Source of the DNA: Micromonospora echinofusca
GTDB taxonomy: Bacteria > Actinomycetota > Actinomycetes > Mycobacteriales > Micromonosporaceae
Assembly (NCBI RefSeq): GCF_900091445.1
Contig: NZ_LT607733.1
Span: 4,863,001 to 4,927,000, forward strand
DNA: 64,000 nucleotides
Reading direction: 5' to 3'
The translations under genes were made by a program, and so were the position numbers. Under the pieces are notes generated by a model. That model made no database searches and was not told where the DNA came from. It worked only from the letters and a program-made list of their open reading frames with translations. Positions 51,713 through 62,767 of the stretch are shown here, in pieces (within the stretch, counting starts at the first letter, position 1; each line of letters begins with the position of its first letter).

Positions 51713-53311
51713 TCACTCGTCGCGCAGGTCCGCCGCGCTGGCCGCGACCGCGCCGATCGAGTCCGCCGCCGAGGTGAGCAGGTCCGCGCCGAGCGCCTGG
51801 TCGACGGTGAGGGTCATCAGGGTCTCGCCGCCGGCCTCGCGGCGGGCCACCTGCATCGCCGCGATGTTGACGCCGGCCTCGCCGAGCAGCGTCCCGACCG
51901 TGCCGACCACGCCGGGGCGGTCGGCGTAGCGCAGGAACACCAGGATCCCCTCCGCGCCGATCTCCACGTCGAAGCCGTCGACCTCGGTGAGCTTGAGCAC
52001 GTCACGGGCGCCGGCGGTGGCCACCGTGCCGGAGACGCTGACCGTACGGCCGTCGGGCAGCGCGCCGCGGACGGTGACCAGGTTGGGGTGCTCGACGGTG
52101 TCGGTCTGGGCGACCAGGGTGACCTCGACGCCACGCTCGGCGGCCAGGTGCGGGGCGTTGACGTAGGTGACCTGCTCCTCGACCACCGAGCTGAACAGCC
52201 CCTTGGTGGCGGCGAGCTTCAGCACCGACACGTCGTGGTTGGCGATCTCGCCGCGCACCTCGACGGTGACGCTGGCGGCGACCCCGCCCGCGACGGCGGT
52301 GAAGGCGCGGCCGAGCTTCTCGGCCAGCGGCAGCAGCGGGCGCACGTCCTCGGCGACGACGCCGCCGGCCTGCACGTTCACGGCGTCCGGCACGAACTCG
52401 CCCTGCAACGCCAGCTTCACGCTCTTGGCCACGGCCAGGCCGGCCTTGTCCTGCGCCTCGCCGGTGGAGGCGCCCAGGTGCGGGGTGGCGACCACGTTGT
52501 CGAAGGCGAACAGCGGCGAGGAGGTGCAGGGCTCCTTGGCGTAGACGTCCACGCCCGCGCCGGCGACCCGGCCCTCGGCGATCGCGTCGGCCAGGGCCTG
52601 CTCGTCGACCAGCCCGCCCCGGGCGGCGTTGATGATCCGGACGCCCGGCTTGACGACGGCCAGCTCCTTCTCACCGATCAGGCCGACGGTCTCCGGGGTC
52701 TTCGGCAGGTGGATCGAGATGAAGTCGCTCTCCCGCAGCAGCTCCTCCAGGCCCACCAGGCGGACGCCGAGCTGGGCCGCGCGAGCCGGCTGGATGTAGG
52801 GGTCGTACGCGATCAGCCGGGTGCCGAAGGCGGCGATGCGCTGGGCGAAGAGCACGCCGATGCGGCCGAGGCCGACCACGCCGACGGTCTTGCCCTGGAT
52901 CTCGACGCCGGTGTACTTCGACCGCTTCCACTCCCCCGCCTTCAGCGCGGCGCTGGCGCTGGCGGTGTTGCGGGCCACAGCGAGCAGCAGCGCGAGGGCC
53001 TGCTCGGCGGCGGAGACGATGTTCGAGGTGGGGGCGTTGACGACCATGACGCCCCGCGCGGTGGCGGCCGGCACCTCGACGTTGTCCAGACCCACGCCCG
53101 CCCGGGCGACGACCTTCAGCCGGGGCGCGGCGGCGATCGCCTCGGCGTCGATCTGGGTGGCGCTGCGCACGATGACGGCGTCGGCCTCGGAGAGCGCCGA
53201 GAGCAGGGCCGGACGGTCGGTGCCGTCGACGTGGCGGACGTCGAAGTCGTGGGCGAGCACCTCGATGGCGGCGGGGGCGAGTTCTTCGGCGATCAGTACG
53301 ACAGGAGTCAT
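51713..53311 (-). CDS. serA: D-3-phosphoglycerate dehydrogenase
   Basis: First enzyme of serine synthesis, oxidising 3-phosphoglycerate with NAD. The 532 residues give the long form with an intervening (ASB) domain and a C-terminal ACT domain, as in M. tuberculosis SerA1. Seen are the NAD loop VGVVGLGRIGVLFAQRI, catalytic SDFISIHLPKTPET, HLGASTGEAQDKAG, and the ACT segment RPGVVGTVGTLLGEAGVNIA. The ACT domain normally binds serine for feedback inhibition. Confidence 0.97.
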   Translation of the reverse strand: MTPVVLIAEELAPAAIEVLAHDFDVRHVDGTDRPALLSALSEADAVIVRSATQIDAEAIAAAPRLKVVARAGVGLDNVEVPAATARGVMVVNAPTSNIVSAAEQALALLLAVARNTASASAALKAGEWKRSKYTGVEIQGKTVGVVGLGRIGVLFAQRIAAFGTRLIAYDPYIQPARAAQLGVRLVGLEELLRESDFISIHLPKTPETVGLIGEKELAVVKPGVRIINAARGGLVDEQALADAIAEGRVAGAGVDVYAKEPCTSSPLFAFDNVVATPHLGASTGEAQDKAGLAVAKSVKLALQGEFVPDAVNVQAGGVVAEDVRPLLPLAEKLGRAFTAVAGGVAASVTVEVRGEIANHDVSVLKLAATKGLFSSVVEEQVTYVNAPHLAAERGVEVTLVAQTDTVEHPNLVTVRGALPDGRTVSVSGTVATAGARDVLKLTEVDGFDVEIGAEGILVFLRYADRPGVVGTVGTLLGEAGVNIAAMQVARREAGGETLMTLTVDQALGADLLTSAADSIGAVAASAADLRDE

Positions 53312-53630
53312 TGGTCCTCGTAGTTGTCGTCAGAGCGGTGGGCCGGGCTGCGGGACGCCGCGCTGCGCCCTGCGCTGATCCGGGCCATGGCCGTCAGGTG
53401 CCGGCTACGCACCTACCCGCGATCGTAGGTGGCCGGCCGGCCGGCAGGTCCCGGACCGTGGGGTGAGTGCCCTCACAACGGGTGACGACGCGCCGGTGAA
53501 CGGCGCGCGACGGGTCGCCCGGATCACCTCAGGCGGCGGGCCGGCGCGGCGGGCGGTGGTGCGGCGGACAGAGGGCGGCCCGGTCCGGGCGCCGGGGAGA
53601 GCGCCCGGGCCGGGCCACGGGGGTGACGCG
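53312..53630. other. Intergenic region between ilvC and serA
   Basis: A 319-base spacer. It contains an inverted repeat CACCTAC / GTAGGTG (arms 53410-53416 and 53425-53431) about 100 bases upstream of serA, and the ilvC terminator. The CACCTAC repeat is in the likely 5' region of serA and could be an operator. Confidence 0.45.
53577..53616 (-). terminator. Terminator of the ilvBNC operon
   Basis: 16-base arms from GGCCCGGTCCGGGCGC with one mismatch around an 8-base loop, 14 bases after the ilvC stop. Confidence 0.75.
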
Positions 53631-55284
<1,654 letters not shown>

Positions 55285-55285
55285 G

Positions 55286-57172
55286 TCAGATGTCATCCTC
55301 GTCGAAGGCCGGGCGGACGCCCCGGGCGAACATGATCTCGTCGTTGCTGGTGCCGGCGGCGACCATCGGCCACACCATGGCGTCCTTGCCGACGACGAAG
55401 TCGATGACCACCGGCGCGTCGTCGATCGCCATCGCGGCGGCGATGGTCCTGTCGACGTCCTCGGCGTTCTCACAGCGCAGCCCCACGCAGCCCAGGGCCT
55501 CGGCCAGCTTCACGAAGTCGGGGATGCGGTGCTTGTGGGTGCCGAGGTCGGTGTTGGAGTAGCGCTCCCCGTAGAACAGGGTCTGCCACTGCCGCACCAT
55601 GCCGAGGTTGCCGTTGTTGATCACGGCGATCTTGACCGGGATGCCCTCCAGTGCGCAGGTGGCCAGCTCCTGGTTGGTCATCTGGAAGCAGCCGTCGCCG
55701 TCGACCGCCCACACCACCGTGTCGGGCTTGCCGACCTTGGCGCCCATCGCCGCCGGCACCGCGTAGCCCATGGTGCCGAGGCCGCCGGAGTTCAGCCAGG
55801 TGTACGGCTTCTCGTAGGAGATGAACTGCGAGGCCCACATCTGGTGCTGGCCGACCCCCGCCACGTAGATCGCGTCCGGGCCGACCAGCTCGCCGAGCCG
55901 CTTGATGACGTGCTGCGGGGAGAGGGTGCCGTCGGCCGGCTCCTCGTAGCCCAGCGGGTACCGGTTGCGCAGGTCGTCGAGCTGGGTCCACCAGTCGGCG
56001 AGGTCGGCCCGCCGGCCGGCCGCCTGCTCGCTGTCCACCGCCGCGATCAGCTCGTCGATCACGTGCCGGGCGTCGCCGACGATCGGCACGTCGGCGTGCC
56101 GGTTCTTGCCGATCTCGGCCGGGTCGATGTCGGCGTGCACCACCGCCGCGTCCGGGGCGAACGAGTCCAGCTTGCCGGTGACCCGGTCGTCGAAGCGGGC
56201 GCCCAGGGCCACGATCAGGTCGGCCTTCTGCAGGCCGTAGACCGCGGCGACCGTGCCGTGCATGCCGGGCATGCCCAGGTGCTGCGGGTGCGAGTCGGGG
56301 AACGCGCCGAGCGCCATCAGCGTCGTGACGACCGGGATGCCGGTCAGCTCGGCCAGCCGCCGCAGCCCCTCCGTGGCACCGGCCTTCAGCACGCCGCCGC
56401 CGACGTAGAGCACCGGGCGGCGGGCGCTGGCCATCAGCCGGGCCGCCTCGCGGATCTGCTTGCCGTGCGGGTGCAGGGTGGGCCGGTAGCCGGGCAGGTC
56501 CAGCGTCGGCGGCCAGGTGAAGGTGGTGGGCGCCTGGAGGACGTCCTTGGGGATGTCGACCAGGACCGGCCCGGGACGGCCGGTGGCCGCCAGGTGGAAC
56601 GCCTCGGCCAGCACCCGGGGGATCTCCTCGGCCTCCTGCACCAGGAAGTTGTGCTTGGTGATCGGCAGGGTGATGCCCTGGATGTCGGCCTCCTGGAAGG
56701 CGTCCGTGCCGATCGAGGGCCGCGCGACCTGGCCGGTGATCGCCACGATCGGCACCGAGTCCATGTACGCGTCGGCGATCGGGGTGACCAGGTTCGTCGC
56801 CCCGGGGCCGGAGGTGGCCATGCAGACCCCCACCCGGCCGGTCGCCTGGGCGTAGCCCGTCGCCGCGTGCCCGGCGCCCTGCTCGTGGCGGACCAGGATG
56901 TGCCGCACGGTGGAGTCGTAGAGCGGGTCGTACGCCGGCAGGATGGCGCCGCCCGGGATGCCGAAGACGACGTCGACGCCGAGCGCCTCCAGCGACCGCA
57001 CGAGCGAGCCGGCACCGCTGACCTGGGCCGGGGCGGGTGTGCGTACCCCCGGGACGGCCGGGGTGGCCGCGGCGCGGACGGCGCCGGCGTGCTCGGCGTC
57101 GCTCGCGGGCTCGGCGGCCGTGCGGGCCCGCCGGGCGGAGTGGGCGAGTGTCTCTGGCGTGGGTCTCGTCAT
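55286..57172 (-). CDS. ilvB: Acetolactate synthase large subunit
   Basis: Catalytic TPP/FAD enzyme forming acetolactate or acetohydroxybutyrate, 628 residues. The TPP-activating Glu is in [20 protein letters not shown], and the TPP/Mg motif is [16 protein letters not shown]...[10 protein letters not shown]. There is an N-terminal Ala/Thr-rich extension of about 50 residues before [19 protein letters not shown]. It leads ilvBNC and is preceded by an attenuator leader. Confidence 0.97.
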   Translation of the reverse strand: MTRPTPETLAHSARRARTAAEPASDAEHAGAVRAAATPAVPGVRTPAPAQVSGAGSLVRSLEALGVDVVFGIPGGAILPAYDPLYDSTVRHILVRHEQGAGHAATGYAQATGRVGVCMATSGPGATNLVTPIADAYMDSVPIVAITGQVARPSIGTDAFQEADIQGITLPITKHNFLVQEAEEIPRVLAEAFHLAATGRPGPVLVDIPKDVLQAPTTFTWPPTLDLPGYRPTLHPHGKQIREAARLMASARRPVLYVGGGVLKAGATEGLRRLAELTGIPVVTTLMALGAFPDSHPQHLGMPGMHGTVAAVYGLQKADLIVALGARFDDRVTGKLDSFAPDAAVVHADIDPAEIGKNRHADVPIVGDARHVIDELIAAVDSEQAAGRRADLADWWTQLDDLRNRYPLGYEEPADGTLSPQHVIKRLGELVGPDAIYVAGVGQHQMWASQFISYEKPYTWLNSGGLGTMGYAVPAAMGAKVGKPDTVVWAVDGDGCFQMTNQELATCALEGIPVKIAVINNGNLGMVRQWQTLFYGERYSNTDLGTHKHRIPDFVKLAEALGCVGLRCENAEDVDRTIAAAMAIDDAPVVIDFVVGKDAMVWPMVAAGTSNDEIMFARGVRPAFDEDDI

Positions 57173-57259
57173 GGCGGTTCAGGCCTTCGGCTGGAGTGGG
57201 TGCGGCTGTTCGAGCGGGTGACGCGGGCGACGCCCGGCGTCGATGGGTCCGACGGCAAC

Positions 57260-57289
57260 AAAAAAGCCCTCGTGCAGGATGCACGGGGC
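57260..57289 (-). terminator. Attenuator terminator in the ilvB leader
   Basis: On the minus strand GCCCCGTGCA-TCC-TGCACGAGGGC forms a hairpin with one bulged base and is followed by TTTTTT. It lies 87 bases before the ilvB start and 28 bases after the leader peptide stop. An 11-base perfect hairpin (AGCGCACTCTC / GAGAGTGCGCT, 57291-57318) precedes it and overlaps the leader stop codon. Confidence 0.82.
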
Positions 57290-57317
57290 CAGCGCACTCT
57301 CGACGGGGAGAGTGCGC

Positions 57318-57353
57318 TCAGGTAAGTACTCGCAGCGACCGGTACGACGACAT
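57318..57353 (-). CDS. Leader peptide of ilvBNC (attenuation peptide)
   Basis: An 11-residue frame, MSSYRSLRVLT, ATG 57351-57353 to TGA. Its end contains CTG CGA GTA CTT: Leu, Arg, Val and Leu with the rare codons GTA and CTT. Ribosome stalling when Val or Leu tRNAs are uncharged would affect the hairpin at 57291-57318 and so the terminator. Actinobacterial ilvBNC operons (Corynebacterium, Streptomyces) are known to use leader attenuation. Confidence 0.75.
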   Translation of the reverse strand: MSSYRSLRVLT

Positions 57354-57441
57354 GCGGTCAAGCCTGACGCATCTCACGCGATGAGTCAACTGATCCCACA
57401 TGTTGGTTCACGGGTCGCCGGCTTTCACCCGTCCGGGGCGC

Positions 57442-59790
57442 CTAGGGACCCCACTCCACCTGCGCGGACCCCTGCTCCGAGGGGCGCTGGGCGGGCAGCC
57501 TCGGCAGCCGCCGGGGCGACGCCGCGGGCGGGCCGGCCGGGGCGGGCGCGGCGGGGGCCGGGGCGGGGCGGGCGCCCGGGGACGTGGCCGCCTCCAGCAT
57601 CGCCTCCAGGTGCTCGGCCGGTACGCCCCAGCCGAAGAGCGCTCCCTGACCGAACCGGCAGCCGGCGGCGACCACGGCGGCCAGCTCGGTCGGCGTGGTC
57701 ACCCCCTCGGCGATGACCTCCAGACCGAGCTGGTGGCCGAGGCGCATGACGATGTCGACCATCGGCGCGAACGCGGGGCCGTCCCTGCCCACCGGCCGTA
57801 CCGGCTCGTGCTCCGCGACCAGCCCGTGGTCGATCTTGAGGATGTCGATCGGCAGCCGGCGCAACTGCCCGAGCGAGGAGTAGCCGGCGCCGAAGTCGTC
57901 CAGGGCGATCCGGACACCGGTGGCCCGCAGCGCCGTCAGCCGCCTGATCAGCTCGTCCAGGTCCGTCGCGACGGCGTGCTCGGTGACCTCCAGCACCAGC
58001 CGCTGCGGCGGCACGTGGTGGGCCCGCAGCGCCTCGGCGACCTGGACCACGTACTCCGGGGCGTGCAGCTCCCGGGGCGAGACGTTGACCGAGACCCACA
58101 CGTCGTGCCCGTCGGCCAGCCAGCGGGAGAGCTGGTGGCACGCCTGGTGCAGCACCCAGGCGCCCAGCTTGGCGATCATCCCGCACTCCTCCGCCAGCGG
58201 GATGAACTCGTCCGGGCCGACGTTGCCGAGCACGGGGTGGCGCCAGCGCAGCAGCGCCTCCGCGCCGACCGGGCGTACCGAGGGCAGCGAGGCCACCGGC
58301 TGGAACGCCAGTCGCAGCTCGTCGCGCTCGATGGCGCCGCGCAGCTCGTGCTCCACCGTGGTGCGCCGGCGCAGCAGCTGGTCGTACGCGGCGTCGTAGC
58401 GCTCGATCCGGTTCTTGCCGCGCTGCTTGGCGTAGCGCAGCGCCAGGTCGGCGTGGCGCTGCAGCAGCTCCACGTCGGGCTCCCCGGCCCAGCCGGCCAC
58501 CCCGATGCTCACCGACAGGAAGACGGGCCCCTCCGGCTGCTCGTAGGCGCACCCGAGCACCCCGAGCAGTCGCTCGGCGACCCGGTCCGCTTCGGCGGGC
58601 TGGCCGTGCATCAGCACCGCGAACTCGTCGCCGCCGAGCCGGGCCGCCACGTCACCGGGGCGCAGGTTGGCGCGCAGCCGCTCGCCCACCTCGGCCAGCA
58701 CCGCGTCGCCCACGTCGTGGCCCCGCATGTCGTTGACGTGCTTGAAGCCGTCGAGGTCGAGCCCGAGCAGCACGCAGGGGGTGCCGGCACCGGCGCAGCG
58801 GTGCAGCGCCTGCAACAGCCCCCGCCGGTTGGCCAGCCCGGTCAGCTGGTCGGTGTGCGCCAGCTCGCGGAAGTGCGCCTCGCGCTCGGCCAGCCGCCGG
58901 GCGTAGCCGCGCACGTCGTGCAGCGTCAGGTACTGCCGGGTGACCAGGGCGAAGCCCTCCACGCTGCCGGCGACGATGCCGAGGGCGTCGAACCGGCCGT
59001 CCTGGAGCAGGTGGTACATCGCCGAGGCGGCCATGGCGAACATCGGGACGAACGCGTACGCGCCGTCGCGACGGATCAGGTCGTGGGCCGGCTGGACCGC
59101 CGCGTCCAGCCGACGGGCGGCCCACGCGACGGCGACCAGGCCGGCGGCGAGCACCCCCGCCCCGGCCAGCGCCACGGTCGGCCCGGCCTGGCAGAGCCCG
59201 GTGGCGACGCCGAGCCCGCCGCAGGTCACGGCGGTGGCCCCGGCGCCCAGCCAGGCGGCGCGACCGCGCGGCGGCGGGGCGCGGAAGGCCACGATCAGGG
59301 CGAGCCCGGCGGTCAGGGCCGCGCTGATCGTGGCGAGCAGGATCGGCACGCAGGCCGCCGGGGTGGCGTCGCCGAGCAGCCGGGTGGGCTCGGAGAAGAG
59401 CACCCAGCCGACGAACCAGAGCGCCGCGGCCATCACCAGGCCGTCGAGCGCCAGCCGGGCGGTGGCCGCCGCCGGGGCGGCCACGCCGGGCAGCCGGAGC
59501 AGCCCGGCGGAGAGGAGCAGCCCGCCCACCGCCGTGCCGATCGACACGACGCCGGCCCAGCCGGTGCTACGGCCCGGGGCGTGCCCGTCGTGCCCGGCCG
59601 TGGTGAGCGCCACGCCCACCCCGAGCAGCAGGGTCACCAGCGCCACCCCGGACGCGCCGGCGAGCAAGGCGTACGGCTGCCGGTGCGGCCCCGAGTGGCG
59701 GCGGGCCTCGACGGCCGACAGCGCGGCGGCCGCCGTGGCCACCAGCCCGCACAGCACCGCGACCGCGACCATGCCCGGGGGGAACTGCAC
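57442..59790 (-). CDS. Membrane-bound bifunctional diguanylate cyclase/phosphodiesterase (GGDEF-EAL)
   Basis: A 782-residue protein. About eight or nine membrane helices fill residues 5-300. A GGDEF domain follows at about 325-480 with [14 protein letters not shown] and the intact [10 protein letters not shown] active site, then an EAL domain at about 495-740 with [31 protein letters not shown] and EGVTT, all residues for c-di-GMP hydrolysis being present. An Ala/Pro-rich tail ends it. It makes and/or degrades cyclic di-GMP; the net activity cannot be told. It is oriented divergently to ilvD. Confidence 0.95.
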   Translation of the reverse strand: MQFPPGMVAVAVLCGLVATAAAALSAVEARRHSGPHRQPYALLAGASGVALVTLLLGVGVALTTAGHDGHAPGRSTGWAGVVSIGTAVGGLLLSAGLLRLPGVAAPAAATARLALDGLVMAAALWFVGWVLFSEPTRLLGDATPAACVPILLATISAALTAGLALIVAFRAPPPRGRAAWLGAGATAVTCGGLGVATGLCQAGPTVALAGAGVLAAGLVAVAWAARRLDAAVQPAHDLIRRDGAYAFVPMFAMAASAMYHLLQDGRFDALGIVAGSVEGFALVTRQYLTLHDVRGYARRLAEREAHFRELAHTDQLTGLANRRGLLQALHRCAGAGTPCVLLGLDLDGFKHVNDMRGHDVGDAVLAEVGERLRANLRPGDVAARLGGDEFAVLMHGQPAEADRVAERLLGVLGCAYEQPEGPVFLSVSIGVAGWAGEPDVELLQRHADLALRYAKQRGKNRIERYDAAYDQLLRRRTTVEHELRGAIERDELRLAFQPVASLPSVRPVGAEALLRWRHPVLGNVGPDEFIPLAEECGMIAKLGAWVLHQACHQLSRWLADGHDVWVSVNVSPRELHAPEYVVQVAEALRAHHVPPQRLVLEVTEHAVATDLDELIRRLTALRATGVRIALDDFGAGYSSLGQLRRLPIDILKIDHGLVAEHEPVRPVGRDGPAFAPMVDIVMRLGHQLGLEVIAEGVTTPTELAAVVAAGCRFGQGALFGWGVPAEHLEAMLEAATSPGARPAPAPAAPAPAGPPAASPRRLPRLPAQRPSEQGSAQVEWGP

Positions 59791-59900
59791 GTGCCAACTG
59801 TGCCGGATGCGCGCCCGGCGCGGGAGCCCGGGTGTGCAACCTTTGGGACACGGCGCGCACGCCCGCCGGCCGCCGGGGCGGCGATGTCACACTGGTGGGC

Positions 59901-61748
59901 ATGCCTGAGCTGCGGTCGAAGACCTCCACGCACGGTCGGACGATGGCCGGCGCCCGGGCCCTGTGGCGGGCCACCGGGATGACCGACGACGACTTCGGCA
60001 AGCCGATCGTCGCCATCGCGAACAGCTTCACCCAGTTCGTACCCGGTCACGTGCATCTCAAGGACATGGGCGCCCTGGTCGCCGAGGCGGTGGCCGAGGC
60101 CGGCGGGGTGGGCCGCGAGTTCAACACGATCGCGGTCGACGACGGCATCGCCATGGGCCACGGCGGCATGCTCTACTCCCTGCCGAGCCGGGAGCTGATC
60201 GCCGACGCGGTGGAGTACATGGTCAACGCGCACTGCGCCGACGCCCTGGTCTGCATCTCGAACTGCGACAAGATCACCCCGGGCATGCTGCTGGCCGCGC
60301 TGCGGCTGAACATCCCCACCGTCTTCGTCTCGGGCGGGCCGATGGAGGCCGGCAAGACCGTGGCGATCGAGGGCGTCGTGCACTCCAAGATCGACCTGAT
60401 CGACGCGATGATCGCCTCCTCGAACGAGTCCGTCACCGACGACCAGCTCGGCGAGATCGAGCGGTCGGCCTGCCCGACCTGCGGCTCCTGCTCCGGCATG
60501 TTCACCGCCAACTCGATGAACTGCCTCACCGAGGCGATCGGCCTGGCGCTGCCCGGCAACGGCTCGACGCTGGCGACCCACGCCGCGCGCCGGTCGCTCT
60601 TCGTCGAGGCCGGCCGCACCGCCGTGGAGATCGCCAAGCGGTGGTACGACGGCGACGACGCCGCCGTGCTGCCCCGCGCGATCGCCGGCCGGGCCGCGTT
60701 CGAGAACGCGGTGGCCCTGGACGTGGCGATGGGCGGCTCGACCAACACGATCCTGCACCTGCTCGCCGCCGCCCGCGAGGCCGAGCTGGACTTCGGCGTC
60801 GCCGACATCGACGCCGTCTCCCGCCGGGTGCCCTGCCTGGCCAAGGTCGCCCCGAACTCCCCGCAGTACCACATGGAGGACGTGCACCGCGCCGGCGGCA
60901 TCCCGGCCATCCTCGGCGAACTGGACCGGGCCGGCCTGCTGCACCGCGACGTCCGCGCGGTGCACTCCCCCAGCCTTGAGCGCTGGCTCGCCGACTGGGA
61001 CGTCCGGGGCGGGTCGGCGACGGCGCAGGCGGTCGAGCTGTTCCACGCCGCCCCGGGCGGGGTGCGTACCGTCGAGCCGTTCTCCACCACCAACCGCTGG
61101 TCGTCGCTGGACACCGACGCGGCCACCGGCTGCGTACGCGACCTCGCGCACGCCTACAGCGCGGACGGCGGGCTGGCCATCCTGCACGGCAACCTGGCGC
61201 CGGAGGGCTGCGTCGTGAAGACCGCCGGGGTGCCCGAGGAGTGCCTCACCTTCCGCGGCCCGGCGAAGGTCTACGAGTCCCAGGACGACGCCGTCGAGGC
61301 GATCCTCAACAAGCGGATCGTCGCCGGCGACGTGGTGGTGATCCGCTACGAGGGGCCGAAGGGCGGCCCCGGCATGCAGGAGATGCTCTACCCCACGTCG
61401 TTCCTCAAGGGCCGGGGGCTGGGCCGCTCGTGCGCGCTGCTCACCGACGGGCGCTTCTCCGGCGGCACCTCCGGGCTCTCCATCGGGCACGTCTCACCGG
61501 AGGCGGCCTCCGGCGGGCTGATCGCCCTCGTCGAGCCCGGTGACGAGATCGTCATCGACATCCCGGCCCGGTCGATCGAGCTGAACGTGGCCCCCGACGT
61601 GCTGGAGGCCCGGCGGATCGCGCAGGAGAAGCGCGACAGGCCGTACACGCCGGTCGACCGGCAGCGGCCGGTGTCGGCGGCGCTGCGCGCGTACGCCTCG
61701 ATGGCCACCTCGGCCAGCGACGGCGCCTACCGCCGCGTCCCGGAGTAG
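59901..61748 (+). CDS. ilvD: Dihydroxy-acid dehydratase
   Basis: Dehydrates dihydroxyisovalerate and dihydroxymethylvalerate to keto acids in valine and isoleucine synthesis. The 615-residue E. coli-like form has the iron-sulfur cysteines in [13 protein letters not shown] and [19 protein letters not shown], and an intact C-terminus ending with [20 protein letters not shown] at 59901 was chosen; the upstream in-frame extension lacks conservation. Confidence 0.96.
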   Translation: MPELRSKTSTHGRTMAGARALWRATGMTDDDFGKPIVAIANSFTQFVPGHVHLKDMGALVAEAVAEAGGVGREFNTIAVDDGIAMGHGGMLYSLPSRELIADAVEYMVNAHCADALVCISNCDKITPGMLLAALRLNIPTVFVSGGPMEAGKTVAIEGVVHSKIDLIDAMIASSNESVTDDQLGEIERSACPTCGSCSGMFTANSMNCLTEAIGLALPGNGSTLATHAARRSLFVEAGRTAVEIAKRWYDGDDAAVLPRAIAGRAAFENAVALDVAMGGSTNTILHLLAAAREAELDFGVADIDAVSRRVPCLAKVAPNSPQYHMEDVHRAGGIPAILGELDRAGLLHRDVRAVHSPSLERWLADWDVRGGSATAQAVELFHAAPGGVRTVEPFSTTNRWSSLDTDAATGCVRDLAHAYSADGGLAILHGNLAPEGCVVKTAGVPEECLTFRGPAKVYESQDDAVEAILNKRIVAGDVVVIRYEGPKGGPGMQEMLYPTSFLKGRGLGRSCALLTDGRFSGGTSGLSIGHVSPEAASGGLIALVEPGDEIVIDIPARSIELNVAPDVLEARRIAQEKRDRPYTPVDRQRPVSAALRAYASMATSASDGAYRRVPE

Positions 61749-61880
61749 CCGCCGCGGCGCGTTCGCCAGTGCCTCGTCCCGCAGCCTTGACCGGGTGATC
61801 CGTGCTCCCTGGGGTGGTGGTCGCCGCGTCCGGGCCGCGCTGTGCCACCAAGCCGTGGGAAGCCCATTGGATACGTAGTA

Positions 61881-61918
61881 CGCGGGTGCGGCGGCACCTG
61901 GGGGTCGCCGCACCCGCG
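61881..61918. terminator. Bidirectional terminator between ilvD and the secreted-protein gene
   Basis: Perfect 13-base arms CGCGGGTGCGGCG / CGCCGCACCCGCG around a 12-base loop between convergent genes. Confidence 0.7.
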
Positions 61919-61930
61919 AGGCCAGAAGGA

Positions 61931-62554
61931 TTACCCGGCGAACAGCGTCCCGAGATCCTTGTACGCCTGGTCGAAGCGGGCCATCGCCGACGCGATGTTG
62001 GGCTCCGGCTGCGGATCACCGAGCGCCTTCTGCATCAGCCCGAGCCCGCCGGCCAGGTTCTCCCCGCTCGCCACCAGCGACGGCTGCGGGTCCGGGTCGC
62101 CGTGGAACTTCTCGTTCTTCAGGTCCGCCCAGCCGACCTGGCCGAGCTTCACCTCCGAACCGTCCATCAGCTTCGCCGACGACCGGAAGCTCTCCGTCGC
62201 CAACTCCCGCAGATGCTTCGCCTTGACCGGGTCCACGGCCTGCGCCGCCTCCCCCAGCAGCGACAGGCCCCGACCCAGCCGGTTCAGATACTCGAATCGC
62301 TTCTCCGGGTCGATCCGGTCCCACAGATCGAAGACGGGCGGACAACTCAGACACTCGATCGGCCCGATCGGCTTCGGCTCGAAGTCCGGCAAGACAATCG
62401 TGTGACAGTCGAAGATCGGCCGGCCGCCGAACTCGCCGACCTTGAAACAGACCGTCACCGGCCGACCCGCGGCACTGGCCGGATTGGCTGGCACCAGCAG
62501 CGTCGCGGTGACGACGAGCGCCACCGCGAGCAGTATTCGACCAACTCTGACCAT
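61931..62554 (-). CDS. Secreted protein of unknown function
   Basis: A 207-residue protein. ATG 62552-62554 follows the strong ribosome binding site AGGAGG. A signal peptide (MVRVGRILLAVALVVTATLL...PASAA) ends near residue 29. The mature part has four cysteines early (VCFK, FDCH, IECLSC) and then a mostly helical domain with EKRFEYLNRLGRGLSLLGEA and NIASAMARFDQAYKDLG. No family recognised. Confidence 0.75.
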   Translation of the reverse strand: MVRVGRILLAVALVVTATLLVPANPASAAGRPVTVCFKVGEFGGRPIFDCHTIVLPDFEPKPIGPIECLSCPPVFDLWDRIDPEKRFEYLNRLGRGLSLLGEAAQAVDPVKAKHLRELATESFRSSAKLMDGSEVKLGQVGWADLKNEKFHGDPDPQPSLVASGENLAGGLGLMQKALGDPQPEPNIASAMARFDQAYKDLGTLFAG

Positions 62555-62767
62555 GCGATGCCTCCTGCGAAGAACGTCAATGCCTTCATTCTGGCCCGCT
62601 GGCGCGTCGAGGCATAGGCCGAACATAAGTCTGAATCCGCAGGCTCGGGCCGCCGAGATATTTCCGTTCATTGACTCCGCAATCAGGCAATTCCAACGCC
62701 ATGGCGCGCCTGTCCCACATCCCGAAACTCGATCATGGCTGTCGTCGTCCCCTGCTGAGGACCCCGC

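Noticed and set aside
62701..62740. CTCGATCATGG resembling one arm of the GTCGATCA repeat family
   Set aside because: No matching second arm lies within 100 bases, so it cannot be called a repeat element.
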